Positions 15,916-24,964 of a stretch of DNA of 64,000 bases are shown one piece after another (positions within the stretch are counted from its first letter, which is position 1; every line of letters starts with the position of its first letter). Made by a program: the position numbers and the translations under genes. Origin of the DNA: Marinisporobacter balticus (lineage in GTDB: Bacteria > Bacillota > Clostridia > Peptostreptococcales > Thermotaleaceae); the NCBI RefSeq assembly GCF_004345705.1, contig NZ_SLWV01000012.1, positions 1 to 64,000 of the forward strand, read 5' to 3'. The notes below the pieces were generated by a model. That model saw only the letters and a list, made by a program, of their open reading frames with translations, searched no databases and was not told where the DNA came from.

Positions 15916-17205
15916 TTACATTAATCCTGCCAATCTAGGTAGCCATAATGAAATTTCTGGCACAAAAGTAACTAATAATAATATTACTATATTGCATATC
16001 AAAAAAGGAAGGGCATTTTTAAAAATATCTATAATAGAAATATCACATATTTTCGTACATGCATTTAGGCACATCCCTAAAGGTGGTGTTACCAATCCAA
16101 TTGCCAATCCAACGATCAGTATTGACCCAAATTGCAACGGATTTACCCCTAAAGCTTGCATCACAGGCAACAATATTGGTGTTACTAATAACAAAGCAGG
16201 CGTAACATCTACAAACATTCCAATAAACAAGATAAATAGATCCAATAATAATAATATCCAGAAAACGTTTACATCTAGTCCTGTAAAAAATCCTGCCACC
16301 ATATAAGGAAATTTAATCATTGCTAAAACCCAGCTAAATATCATTGAAAAACCAATAACAATCATAACTGAGCTTGAAGAAAGCGTTGTTTTTCTTAATA
16401 TTTGAGGTAAATCAGCTAATTTAATTTCTTTATAAACAAAAAATCCAACAATAAATGCATAAAATACCGCAATGCCTGCAGATTCACTTGCAGTTGCAAT
16501 TCCAAAAGATATGCTTACAACAATTAACACTGGCATAATAAGTGCCAATACGCCCTCTTTAGCCACATGAAATAATTTTTTCCCTTTTACTTCTTCCTCT
16601 ATATCTAATAAATAGCTTCTTTTTTTTGAAATATACATAGATATAATAATTTGCGATATACCAATTAAAGCACCAGGAATTAATCCAGCTAAAAACAATC
16701 CCCCTACAGATGCTCCTGAAATCATTGAATAGGTAAGCATCGGAACACTTGGTGGAATAATCATTCCCATAGTAGAGGATGCTACAGTAACACCTGTTGC
16801 AAATCCTTTACTGTATCCTTTTTTTATCATTTGTGGAATTAAAACAGATCCAATCGCAGAAGTATCAGCAACAGATGATCCAGATATTCCTCCAAAAATC
16901 ATACTTGCAAAAATGTTAACCTCTCCTAAACCACCTTTGATGGGCTTTACTGCATACAGACTAAAATTAATAATTCTTTGTGTTATTCCACCTCTATTCA
17001 TTAATTCACCTGCTAAAATAAATAAAGGAAGGGCTATCATAACATAGATATTTGTACCTGCCCAAATCCGTTGAGGAAGCATCATCAAAAAACTAGGATT
17101 TGTGAAGACCAAATATAATATACTTGAAATTCCTAACGAATAGCAGATCGGAACCCCTACTCCAGTAAAAAGAATAAACAGCATAAACAAATAGATTGCT
17201 TCCAT
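15916..17205 (-). CDS. dctM: TRAP transporter large permease (DctM)
   Basis: This is a 429-residue integral membrane protein with about 12 hydrophobic segments, the standard size and pattern of TRAP large subunits (GxPxxxxLG-type start; GGISGSSVADTSAIGSVLIPQM; MIIPPSVPMLTYSMISGASVGGLFLAGLIPG). It forms the ion-coupled channel with DctQ and receives substrate from DctP. It is the last gene of kduI-kduD-dctP-dctQ-dctM, so the cargo is probably a uronate-derived acid. GGAGG precedes the ATG; the gap to dctQ is 32 nt. Confidence 0.95.
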   Translation of the reverse strand: MEAIYLFMLFILFTGVGVPICYSLGISSILYLVFTNPSFLMMLPQRIWAGTNIYVMIALPLFILAGELMNRGGITQRIINFSLYAVKPIKGGLGEVNIFASMIFGGISGSSVADTSAIGSVLIPQMIKKGYSKGFATGVTVASSTMGMIIPPSVPMLTYSMISGASVGGLFLAGLIPGALIGISQIIISMYISKKRSYLLDIEEEVKGKKLFHVAKEGVLALIMPVLIVVSISFGIATASESAGIAVFYAFIVGFFVYKEIKLADLPQILRKTTLSSSSVMIVIGFSMIFSWVLAMIKFPYMVAGFFTGLDVNVFWILLLLDLFILFIGMFVDVTPALLLVTPILLPVMQALGVNPLQFGSILIVGLAIGLVTPPLGMCLNACTKICDISIIDIFKNALPFLICNIVILLLVTFVPEISLWLPRLAGLM

Positions 17206-17237
17206 ATATCAAAACCTCCAACATAATATTTCCTACA

Positions 17238-17744
17238 TTAGTTGCTTCGTCCGATTTCCATGAATATTTTCTGTATTTCTTTACTATTTACAATCAAGTT
17301 TTTGATTTTTATGATTTCATAAACAACCACTAAAATACAACTCGTTGGCATCATATAATAAATGTATTTATTGGGTATCCTAAGTCCTGGTGATAAAACA
17401 TTCCCGACTTGATCAATCCAATGTATAGATTCTTTCACTATAATAATTTGAACAAATATTATAACAATTCCGATTAAAATACCTAATACTGTTTTGCCTT
17501 TTCCATTTAATTTTTCTGACAAGAACGCTATACAAATATGTTCATTGTCTCTTACCCCAATAACCAGTCCAAAATAAGTCGTCGCTAAAAATAAAAACGT
17601 AATTAATTCTTCTGCCCAAACAAAAGAAATTGAGCATACATATCTTAAAAATACTGATGTAATCACAAATATAGTTAATAGGCCCATCAAAAATATACAA
17701 CTCCATGAAATAATTTTTGTTAAACAAGCATCAAATTTATCCAA
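17238..17744 (-). CDS. dctQ: TRAP transporter small permease (DctQ)
   Basis: This is a 168-residue membrane protein with four predicted helices, of DctQ size, with the family FVWAEELITFLFLATTYFGLVIG-type helix. It pairs with DctM. The start is a TTG at 17744 preceded by AGAGGGTG. It lies 84 nt after dctP and 32 nt before dctM in the same direction. Confidence 0.92.
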   Translation of the reverse strand: MDKFDACLTKIISWSCIFLMGLLTIFVITSVFLRYVCSISFVWAEELITFLFLATTYFGLVIGVRDNEHICIAFLSEKLNGKGKTVLGILIGIVIIFVQIIIVKESIHWIDQVGNVLSPGLRIPNKYIYYMMPTSCILVVVYEIIKIKNLIVNSKEIQKIFMEIGRSN

Positions 17745-17828
17745 ATTGTCACCCTCTTATGTACATAATAAAACACCATTTAACATACATGGAGATATAG
17801 TGCATCTCCATGTATTTAATATATTTCT

Positions 17829-18863
17829 TTATTGAGCCTTAATTTCATCAATTAATTCTTGCGTAAAATAACCTTTTTCATTAACAAAATAATCATATAC
17901 TGGTTTTGCTAATTCTTTAAACTTTTCTTTTTCTTCATCTGTTAGTACATTTACTTCTAAATTGGCTTTTATTTTTTCAAGTGCTTCTACATTTGCTTTT
18001 GTTGTCATTTCATCACTAATACTTGTCATATCCTCAGCAGCTTTTTGTACTAGATCTTGATTTTCTTTACTTAAGCTATTAAACCACTCTAAATTTACAT
18101 AAAATGGGTCTGGATGAACTTGATATTCAATCACTGACATATATTTTTGAACTTCATCAAATTTCATCGATTCAATATTTACACAAGGGTTTTCTTGACC
18201 ATCAGCAACACCAGTTTTTAATGACATATATGTTTCCACATAAGGAATGGATACTGGATTTGCTCCAAATGTTTCCATCGTTTTAATTATGCTTTCAACA
18301 CCAGGTGTTCTGATTTTTAACCCTTTTAAATCTTCAGGGGATTTAATGGGTCTTACATTATTTGTAATATTTCTAAATCCTCCAGCATCTCCTGTTGAAA
18401 GGATTATAATGTTATTTTTTTCAGCAGCTTTTGCAATTTTCTTTCCTATTTCTCCACGAGTAACCTTTTGAAAGCTTTCTACATCATCAAATAAAAAAGG
18501 CATTGTATATACCAAAAGTTCAGTTGCTACATCATCAAATCTTCCAGCTCTTACCCCTTGAATAGTTCCGAGCTTCGCTTGTTCTATCATTTCTTGTTCA
18601 TTACCTAACTGTCCTGATGGATAAATTTCGACTTTGATTGCTCCATTTGATCTTTCTTCTACCATTTCTTTAAACTTTTCAAAAGATTGATATCTTGGCG
18701 TACCAGCAGAATGAGTATGTCCTACTTTCATTACAATGGGTTGTGCACTTTTCTCAGTAGTTTCATTTGCAGTTTCAGGAATTTCTTCTTTACTAGCACA
18801 ACCAGCAAATATACCTGAGATTAATAGTACTGCCAATAACAAACTTAATATTTTCTTTGACAT
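17829..18863 (-). CDS. dctP: TRAP transporter solute-binding lipoprotein (DctP)
   Basis: This is a 344-residue extracytoplasmic DctP-type binding protein. A lipoprotein signal (MSKKILSLLLAVLLISGIFA) ends at Cys22. The mature protein has the family features: KVGHTHSAGTPRYQSFEKF at the start of the domain and an arginine-containing GLKIRTPGVES segment where the substrate carboxylate is usually bound by Arg. The ATG at 18863 is preferred over the upstream frame extension because GGGGGG lies about 7 nt before it. The kdu genes upstream suggest a sugar-acid ligand. Confidence 0.93.
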   Translation of the reverse strand: MSKKILSLLLAVLLISGIFAGCASKEEIPETANETTEKSAQPIVMKVGHTHSAGTPRYQSFEKFKEMVEERSNGAIKVEIYPSGQLGNEQEMIEQAKLGTIQGVRAGRFDDVATELLVYTMPFLFDDVESFQKVTRGEIGKKIAKAAEKNNIIILSTGDAGGFRNITNNVRPIKSPEDLKGLKIRTPGVESIIKTMETFGANPVSIPYVETYMSLKTGVADGQENPCVNIESMKFDEVQKYMSVIEYQVHPDPFYVNLEWFNSLSKENQDLVQKAAEDMTSISDEMTTKANVEALEKIKANLEVNVLTDEEKEKFKELAKPVYDYFVNEKGYFTQELIDEIKAQ

Positions 18864-18892
18864 TTTGTTCCCCCCATATTCTTTAAAATTTT

Positions 18893-19678
18893 TTATCTTA
18901 CTAACCAACCACCATCAACAGCTAAAATATGTCCATTAACATAATCTGATGCTCGGCTAGCTAAGAACACAATTGTTCCCATTAAATCATTTATCTCGCC
19001 CCATTTTCCTGCTGGAATTCTAGATAATATTTCTTGATTTCTTTTTTCATCTGCACGAATCGGTGCTGTATTTTCAGTTTTTATATATCCTGGCGCAATT
19101 GCATTCGTTTGAATATTTTTATCTGCTAGTTCATTAGCAAAAGCCTTTGTAATACCAGCTACGCCATGCTTACTCGCTGTATAAGGGGGTACAAATTTAC
19201 CTCCTTGAAAGGATAACATAGACGCGATATTAATAATCTTACCACTTCCTTGTTCTACCATTTTTTTTGCTGCTACTTGACTTAGATAATACACTGCATT
19301 CAGATTAATATTTATTACATCTTCCCAATCTTTGTCATCATACTCAAGTAATGGTGCTCTACGAATTGTACCTGCATTATTTACTAAAATGTCGATTTTA
19401 CCGTATGCTTTAATACATTCTCCTACAGCCTTTTTTGCCTCTTCTTTTTCTGATAGTTCTGCTTTAGTAAATGCTATTTTTCTACCTTCTTTTTCAACTA
19501 GTTCTCTGATTTCTTCCCAATTTCTATCACTATGGGTACATACAAAAATATCTGCACCTGCTTTAGCTAATGCGATTGTATACGCTTGCCCAAGTCCTTT
19601 ATCTCCACCTGTAACCATAGCTACTTTTCCTTTTAATGAAAATAAATCTAATGAAAAATCATCTAATCCTTTAGTCAT
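18893..19678 (-). CDS. kduD: 2-dehydro-3-deoxy-D-gluconate 5-dehydrogenase (KduD)
   Basis: This is a 261-residue short-chain dehydrogenase. The NAD-binding TGGDKGLG is at 23-30, NNAG at 100-103, and the catalytic set is Ser153, Tyr166, Lys170 (YTASK). KduD converts 2,5-diketo-3-deoxygluconate to 2-keto-3-deoxygluconate, the step after KduI. The call rests on sequence type (FSLKGKVAMVTGG; IPAGKWG) and on the adjacent kduI gene 21 nt upstream. AGGAG precedes the ATG. A general SDR of other specificity is possible but less likely. Confidence 0.9.
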   Translation of the reverse strand: MTKGLDDFSLDLFSLKGKVAMVTGGDKGLGQAYTIALAKAGADIFVCTHSDRNWEEIRELVEKEGRKIAFTKAELSEKEEAKKAVGECIKAYGKIDILVNNAGTIRRAPLLEYDDKDWEDVININLNAVYYLSQVAAKKMVEQGSGKIINIASMLSFQGGKFVPPYTASKHGVAGITKAFANELADKNIQTNAIAPGYIKTENTAPIRADEKRNQEILSRIPAGKWGEINDLMGTIVFLASRASDYVNGHILAVDGGWLVR

Positions 19679-19699
19679 ACAATATCACTCCTAAAATTA

Positions 19700-20527
19700 T
19701 TATCTTAATTCAGAATTTTGTATATGATCCATGTCTGTAAATACTTGATTTTCTCCAACCATTCCCCAAATAAATGTATAGTTTTCAGTTCCAACCCCAC
19801 TATGGATTGACCAGCTCGGAGAAATTACTGCTTGTTCATTTTTCATAATAATATGTCTTGTTTCTTTTGCTTCGCCCATCATATGAAATACGCGAGCATC
19901 TTCTTTCATATCAAAATATAGATATACTTCCATTCTTCTATCATGAGTATGGCACGGCATTGTATTCCAAACATTGTTTGGTTCAAGTACAGTCATTCCC
20001 ATAAGTAACTGACAAGTTTCACATACTGATGGATGAATATATTGATAGATTGTTCTTTTATTTGATTGTTCTAAACTTCCTAATTGATTAGGATTTGCTT
20101 TTTTTATATCGATTTTTACCATAGGGTATGCTTTGTGTGCTGGTGCACTATTCAAATAAAGTTTTGCAGGATTTGCAGGATCTTCACTTTCAAACACTAC
20201 TTCTTTTACGCCTTTTCCTATGTATAAACCATCTCTTGGATTTAATTCCACTTTCTTTCCATCTACTGTAACATATCCCTTTGCGCCAATGTTAATAATC
20301 CCAAGTTCTCTTCTTTCAAGAAAATATTCAGCACCAAGTTCTTTTCCACCTTCTAAGCGTAATGCTTCTACAGGCGATGCACTTCCAGCTATAATACGAT
20401 CAATATGACTATATACCATTTTTAATTTTCCTGGTACAAATAGATCGTCAATCAAAAAATTTTTTCTCAATACTTCTGTATCATAAGCTTTTGCATCACT
20501 TGGACTAACTCCATATCTTATTTCCAT
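19700..20527 (-). CDS. kduI: 5-keto-4-deoxyuronate isomerase (KduI)
   Basis: This 275-residue cupin-fold isomerase converts 5-keto-4-deoxyuronate to 2,5-diketo-3-deoxygluconate in the breakdown of pectin- or glycosaminoglycan-derived unsaturated uronates. The metal ligands match the known enzyme: His193, His195 (PCHTHDRRME), Glu200 and His242 (WSIHSG). Length is standard. AGGAG precedes the ATG. It is the first gene of the operon; the promoter and candidate operators lie at 20589-20664 and the LacI-type regulator gene is immediately upstream. Confidence 0.95.
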   Translation of the reverse strand: MEIRYGVSPSDAKAYDTEVLRKNFLIDDLFVPGKLKMVYSHIDRIIAGSASPVEALRLEGGKELGAEYFLERRELGIINIGAKGYVTVDGKKVELNPRDGLYIGKGVKEVVFESEDPANPAKLYLNSAPAHKAYPMVKIDIKKANPNQLGSLEQSNKRTIYQYIHPSVCETCQLLMGMTVLEPNNVWNTMPCHTHDRRMEVYLYFDMKEDARVFHMMGEAKETRHIIMKNEQAVISPSWSIHSGVGTENYTFIWGMVGENQVFTDMDHIQNSELR

Positions 20528-20588
20528 TTTTTATTCTCCTCCATTTTATTTTTTATTTGAATTTGTTTATCATAGTCTATTCAATATA

Positions 20589-20617
20589 ATGATACTATTA
20601 TTTCATTTTAATGTCAA
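20589..20617 (-). promoter_or_regulatory. promoter of the kdu-TRAP operon
   Basis: TTGACA (20617-20612), a 17-bp spacer and TATCAT (20594-20589) on the minus strand form a good sigma-A promoter about 60 nt before the kduI start. Confidence 0.7.
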
Positions 20618-20623
20618 TGAAAT
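20600..20623. promoter_or_regulatory. inverted repeat over the kdu -35 box
   Basis: ATTTCATT (20600-20607) and AATGAAAT (20616-20623) are perfect 8-bp inverted arms with an 8-nt spacer, covering the -35 element. It is a candidate operator for the adjacent LacI-type protein or another regulator. Confidence 0.45.
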
Positions 20624-20650
20624 TTCCTTCTTTACTCAAAATCAAATTTT

Positions 20651-20664
20651 TGAAAACGATTTTT
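20651..20664. promoter_or_regulatory. LacI/cre-like operator upstream of the kdu promoter
   Basis: TGAAAACGATTTTT follows the LacI/CcpA pattern TGnAAnCGnTTnCA except for the last two bases. It lies 34 bp upstream of the kdu -35, between the regulator gene and the operon it probably controls. Confidence 0.45.
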
Positions 20665-20750
20665 CGAAACATTTCTTCCTCCTTTTTTGCATCGCACTCT
20701 TAAATTTGACACTTTAGTATTATTCATGTAGTATTGTAACGTAAAAAAAA

Positions 20751-20789
20751 TAATATAAAAACCACAATAAGTATGTGGTTTTTATATTA
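20751..20789 (-). terminator. terminator of the LacI-type regulator gene
   Basis: A 16-bp stem (20751-20766 with 20774-20789) overlaps the stop codon and is followed by eight T on the minus strand. Confidence 0.85.
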
Positions 20790-21773
20790 TTCGATATTTT
20801 CTACAGAATCTCTTTCAATCAGTTCATAATCTAACACAATTTTTACATTACTATAATCTTGATTAAAAAGATGAATCATTTGTTCTACAGACACCATTCC
20901 CATTTGTTTAAATGGGACCCCTACTGTCGTTACTGTAGGAAATGAATATTTAGATATATCTATGTTATCCATACCTACAACCGATATATTTCTTGGCACT
21001 TCATATCCTAGCGAACGGGCAATACTAATAAATTTAACAGAATCCGAATCGCAAAGCCCAAAGTATGCATCTGGTATATCATTAGAGGTTAATACTTTTT
21101 TAACGGTATTTTCCCATTCTATTTTACCAGGAACTTTGTAAAAGAATTTTTCATCCAATGGAATACCATTATCACGCAAAGCTTTTTTATATCCACTCAG
21201 CTTATTCTCATCTACTAAGAATTCATCAGGATTTCCTATAGCTAAAATTTTTCTATGTCCTTTTCGAATTAAGTAATTAACAATATCGTAAGCACCTTTT
21301 TCTAAATCTACACTCACAAAATTAATTTCTTTACCTGTTAGTTCTCTATTAATAAATATGTGAGGAATTCCTTTTTCAGCTAGAATTCTTCCTTCTTTCA
21401 ACTCATCTTCTTTATTCTTTCCAACAACAATCACGCCTTTTGTCTGATTATAATCCCACTTAGCATAATCTTCATCAATCTGCTTTCCTACTCGTCTGGC
21501 TAATTGAACCAACACATCCGATTTTTCAGCACTTTCCATTACGCCTTGGACGACTTGAGAAAACCCTTGAAATTCATCATAATTCTGAGAAATGCTAATT
21601 TCTATAATAAAATTTCTATGTTTATTAATTTCATCTACTTTATAATTTAATTCTTCCATTGCCTGAATAATAAGCTTTTTACTACTTTCTCTTACTTTAT
21701 TTCCGTTTAAAAATCGAAATACAGTACTTCTAGAAATCCCCGACTTTTCTACGACATCTTCTACCGTTGCCAT
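20787..21773 (-). CDS. LacI-family transcriptional regulator of uronate genes
   Basis: This is a 328-residue LacI/GalR protein. The helix-turn-helix (residues 2-24, VEDVVEKSGISRSTVFRFLNG) and hinge are followed by a periplasmic-binding-like effector domain (about 55-325). Divergence from the consensus LacI head (the usual TVSRVLN is TVFRFLN) is minor. It lies directly upstream of kduI-kduD-dctPQM on the same strand with its own terminator, so it probably represses that operon and responds to a uronate intermediate, in the manner of KdgR. AGGTG precedes the ATG. Confidence 0.9.
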   Translation of the reverse strand: MATVEDVVEKSGISRSTVFRFLNGNKVRESSKKLIIQAMEELNYKVDEINKHRNFIIEISISQNYDEFQGFSQVVQGVMESAEKSDVLVQLARRVGKQIDEDYAKWDYNQTKGVIVVGKNKEDELKEGRILAEKGIPHIFINRELTGKEINFVSVDLEKGAYDIVNYLIRKGHRKILAIGNPDEFLVDENKLSGYKKALRDNGIPLDEKFFYKVPGKIEWENTVKKVLTSNDIPDAYFGLCDSDSVKFISIARSLGYEVPRNISVVGMDNIDISKYSFPTVTTVGVPFKQMGMVSVEQMIHLFNQDYSNVKIVLDYELIERDSVENIE

Positions 21774-22027
21774 ATATTCACTTTCACCTGCCTTTATTTT
21801 TCCATAAACAAATTACTTATCTTACTTTTTTGAAACTAACATCTCATTTTATATAATAGCACAATTTTCTTCTGTTTATAAGTATTTTTTAAAAATATAA
21901 CAATGTCCATTATAGATAAGAAAAAAACATTTTGATAATATGTAAGCAATTAAACAACGCAGAAAATAATCGAGATCACAAGCAATATTTCCAAACTTCT
22001 TTTTTGATTATTCTTTAAAGTAAAAAC

Positions 22028-22054
22028 CGTATAAGTTGCAAAACAACTTATACG
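22028..22054 (-). terminator. terminator downstream of the SatP-like transporter gene
   Basis: An 11-bp perfect stem (22028-22038 with 22044-22054) is followed by GTTTTTAC on the minus strand. The rest of the space up to the LacI gene (21774-22027) is A+T-rich with nothing recognisable. Its CGTATAAG arm also recurs in the speB terminator. Confidence 0.75.
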
Positions 22055-22056
22055 CC

Positions 22057-22152
22057 TTAGTATAATTCTTCTTTGATATTTAGATTTTGAACTATATCCA
22101 TTTCAATTAAAATATTACATTGCTTATTTTCAAGTAAATAGTATTCTTTCAC
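22057..22152 (-). CDS. possible 31-residue open frame
   Basis: A GTG-started frame of 31 codons (MKEYYLLENKQCNILIEMDI...) fills the space between the transporter gene and its terminator and ends 2 nt before the terminator stem. No good ribosome-binding site is visible, so it may be chance or a decayed gene end. Confidence 0.25.
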   Translation of the reverse strand: MKEYYLLENKQCNILIEMDIVQNLNIKEELY

Positions 22153-22204
22153 TAAGGTATTCTCTTATCTAACGTAAACGATTTAATGCAATCTATATAT
22201 ACTC

Positions 22205-22825
22205 TTATTGTTTTTTAAATATACCGAATGGTTTCCCAACTGGTAGCACGACTCTTCCAAAATGAGGATTTAAAACAGCAGCAGCAGAACCATAAAATGC
22301 AAATAATGATACAAGTAACTCTGAAACTGCAGCCAATTCATGTGCTACTTCTGGCATAATGCCAAACGTACTAAGAGACAATCCTATAAATAGACCATCA
22401 ATTAAAACAAAAATAATAAATAATACCTTGTGTGTTTCCATTGCTCCTATGGTCATAAATATACTAAAAATCAAGTATCCTACAAAAGCAAATCCCAATT
22501 GTTTTACATCTGTATTTGCTACTAGTTTTTCACCAAACACACCTAATTGGATCAACCATGTCATAGCAACACCCAACCAAAAAAATGCAAATGCGCCAAA
22601 AGCTGTAGTCCCAAAAACATTATTGCGTTTTGAATCATTGATACAAGCAAACAGTTGGGCAAAAGCTCCTAAAAATATAGCCCATGGAATGATAAACGCT
22701 ACCCCTTCTGTAATACCAAATTTTTGTGATGATGCTACAAGTGTGACCATAGCTAGACCGAATAGTCCAAGGGCTGAAGGATCAGCATTTGTAATCTTTA
22801 CATTTTGCACTTCGTTCTTGTTCAT
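22205..22825 (-). CDS. acetate/succinate uptake transporter (SatP/GPR1/YaaH family)
   Basis: This is a 206-residue protein with six hydrophobic segments and the family motif near the N-terminus (NADPSALGLFGLA, variant of NPAPLGL). Members carry acetate or succinate with protons, and related clostridial proteins are annotated as acetate uptake transporters. The ATG at 22825 is preferred because AAGGAG lies 7 nt upstream; the GTG two codons earlier overlaps that spacing. It is monocistronic, apart from a possible short frame after it. Confidence 0.88.
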   Translation of the reverse strand: MNKNEVQNVKITNADPSALGLFGLAMVTLVASSQKFGITEGVAFIIPWAIFLGAFAQLFACINDSKRNNVFGTTAFGAFAFFWLGVAMTWLIQLGVFGEKLVANTDVKQLGFAFVGYLIFSIFMTIGAMETHKVLFIIFVLIDGLFIGLSLSTFGIMPEVAHELAAVSELLVSLFAFYGSAAAVLNPHFGRVVLPVGKPFGIFKKQ

Positions 22826-23116
22826 ATACACTCTCCTTTTAAAAATTAATCGTTCTCTAAAGCATGTTAATCATTTAGAAATTTGCAATACAATACGTAT
22901 CAATTTCAGTGTTTTAGGAAATCGTTTTTTCTATCTGCTCATCACACGGAAATCATATCTTGTATATTATATCATAAAGTGTCGGGAACTTAAATATTTT
23001 GTCGTAAATATGCTTTATAATTTTGTTCACCTTCTCCTAAGGTATTTCATCGAGTCACCTTTTTAATAGAATCATTCCCAATAATATTACTAAATCATTG
23101 AATTTGTGTTCTAGCA

Positions 23117-23151
23117 AAAACGTATAAGCGATTTTATCACTTATACGTTTT
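23117..23151 (-). terminator. terminator of speB
   Basis: A 12-bp stem (23117-23128 with 23140-23151) is followed by TTTTTGC on the minus strand. The remaining spacer 22826-23116 holds the transporter's promoter region but no clear consensus site or structure. Confidence 0.8.
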
Positions 23152-23190
23152 CCTATATGCATTATTATTATACAACTATATTTTCTCATC

Positions 23191-24045
23191 TTAGATTGCG
23201 AGCACTAATTCTCTTAGAATCTTACAAGCAACCGCAGTCGAAACACCACTTGCATCATAATGAGGAGATAATTCTACAACATCAGCGCCTACAATATTCA
23301 AATTTTTTATTTCTTTTATCACTTGCATCATCTCATGAAAAGATATGCCTCCTGGTTCAATCGTACCTGTTCCTGAAAAAATAGAAGGATCTAAAATATC
23401 TAAATCTATGGTTACATATACAGGTGCATCCCCAATTTCTTTGATGGCTTCTTTAAGTCCTGCACAAGAGAACTTTGTTAACTTTGTATGTTTCTTTGCC
23501 CATTCAAATTCTTCCTTTTGTCCAGATCTTATGCCGAACTGATAAACTTTACCATCTCCAAGAAAATCCCATATTCTCTTTACAACCGTTGCATGAGATA
23601 ATTTTTCTCCCATATAATCTTCTCTAAGGTCTGTATGTGCATCAAAGTGTAAAAGATGTAAATTTTTATGTTTTTTATGTACTGCTTCTACAGCAGGTAA
23701 TGTAACTAGGTGTTCTCCACCAATCATTACTGGTATTTTGTTATCTTTTACAATATTTTGTGTAAAAGTATTGATCATTTCCAACACTTTTTTCGTGTTT
23801 CCAAAAGGAAAATCCAAATCTCCCGCATCAAACACTGCGATATCTTCTAAATCCTTATCTAAATAGGGACTATAGGTTTCTAATCCAAAAGATTCATTTC
23901 TCATGATGTTTGGTGCAAATCTGGTCCCTGGTCGAAATGAAGTGGTTCCATCGAAGGGGCTACCAAATACAACAATATTTGCATCTTTATATTCATTATC
24001 AAATCCTAAGAAAGTCAAGATATTTTTAGATCGTTCCAGTTTCAA
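23191..24045 (-). CDS. speB: agmatinase
   Basis: This 284-residue ureohydrolase turns agmatine into putrescine and urea. The two-manganese site is complete: His112 (GGEH), Asp135, His137, Asp139 (DAHTD), Asp214 and Asp216 (DLDILDP). Agmatinase rather than arginase is supported by neighbouring speE and a SpeA-type decarboxylase. The start is a TTG at 24045 inside the end of speE (20-nt overlap), with AAGGAG just upstream; translation is probably coupled. It is the last gene of the polyamine locus. Confidence 0.93.
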   Translation of the reverse strand: MKLERSKNILTFLGFDNEYKDANIVVFGSPFDGTTSFRPGTRFAPNIMRNESFGLETYSPYLDKDLEDIAVFDAGDLDFPFGNTKKVLEMINTFTQNIVKDNKIPVMIGGEHLVTLPAVEAVHKKHKNLHLLHFDAHTDLREDYMGEKLSHATVVKRIWDFLGDGKVYQFGIRSGQKEEFEWAKKHTKLTKFSCAGLKEAIKEIGDAPVYVTIDLDILDPSIFSGTGTIEPGGISFHEMMQVIKEIKNLNIVGADVVELSPHYDASGVSTAVACKILRELVLAI

Positions 24046-24880
24046 TCATCTCCTTAACATAGTTCGGAAGAGCAAAAGACCCTACATGCAGTTGTGTGTT
24101 ATAGTATTTTGTCTTGAGTCCCAAATCATTCCATTTTTTTTCATCCAAATCTTTTACTGGATGTAACTTTTTAGATGCAAATCCAAATAACCAGTGTCCT
24201 GAAGGATAAGTCGGTATATGTGCTTGATAAACCTCTGCGATAGGGAAAATATCTTTTATTTTTCTACTTGCTCGAATCATTTCCTGTGCATCCTCTTCAT
24301 AGTAAGGACTTTCATTTTGATTTACCAATATGCCTTCTTCTGTTAATGTTTTATAACAATTTTTATAGAATTCTGTTGTAAAAAGCCCTTCTCCAGGTCC
24401 TATAGGATCTGTTGAATCTACAATAATCAAATCATATACACTTTCTTTTCCTTCTACAAACTTAATACCATCTTCAAAATATAAGTTTACGCGTGGATCA
24501 TCTAATCTACATGCCGTAATATCAAAATGCTCTCTTGAAGCCGCAACAACCACTTCATCAATTTCTACCATGTCAATTTTTTCTATCGTTTTATATCTTG
24601 TAAGTTCTCTAACCGTTCCACCATCTCCAGCACCAATCACCAAAACTTTCTTGATATTTGGGTTTGTAGCCATAGGCACATGCGTAATCATATCATGATA
24701 AATAAATTCATCTTTTTCTGTTACCATCACAAGTCCATCTATTGTAAGCAACTTTCCAAATTCATAAGTATCCAAAACATCTATTTGTTGAAATGGACTT
24801 TTTTTAGAATAAAGATGTTTTTTTACTTTCATCGAAAGTCTAACATGCTCTGTTTGCTCTTCTGTATACCATAGTTCCAT
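24026..24880 (-). CDS. speE: spermidine synthase
   Basis: This is a 284-residue aminopropyltransferase that makes spermidine from putrescine and decarboxylated S-adenosylmethionine. The nucleotide-binding GAGDGG is at 83-88, the catalytic Asp155 lies in VDSTDP, and YHDM (61-64) is the substrate gate. Length is typical of the bacterial short form. AGGAGG precedes the ATG. It overlaps speB by 20 nt and follows the XRE-cupin gene by 84 nt. No speD is in the window, so decarboxylated SAM must be supplied elsewhere. Confidence 0.95.
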   Translation of the reverse strand: MELWYTEEQTEHVRLSMKVKKHLYSKKSPFQQIDVLDTYEFGKLLTIDGLVMVTEKDEFIYHDMITHVPMATNPNIKKVLVIGAGDGGTVRELTRYKTIEKIDMVEIDEVVVAASREHFDITACRLDDPRVNLYFEDGIKFVEGKESVYDLIIVDSTDPIGPGEGLFTTEFYKNCYKTLTEEGILVNQNESPYYEEDAQEMIRASRKIKDIFPIAEVYQAHIPTYPSGHWLFGFASKKLHPVKDLDEKKWNDLGLKTKYYNTQLHVGSFALPNYVKEMIETGTI

Positions 24881-24964
24881 ATTTATTCCTCCTCTTTTCT
24901 TAAGTACTCATTATATATTTATTTAAATCTTACCCCTTCATTTTCTGAAGAATGTGCATAAAAA

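Noticed and set aside
22359..23066. 235-codon plus-strand open frame
   Set aside because: It is antisense to the SatP-like transporter gene, lacks a ribosome-binding site and has a low-complexity translation; it is a shadow frame.
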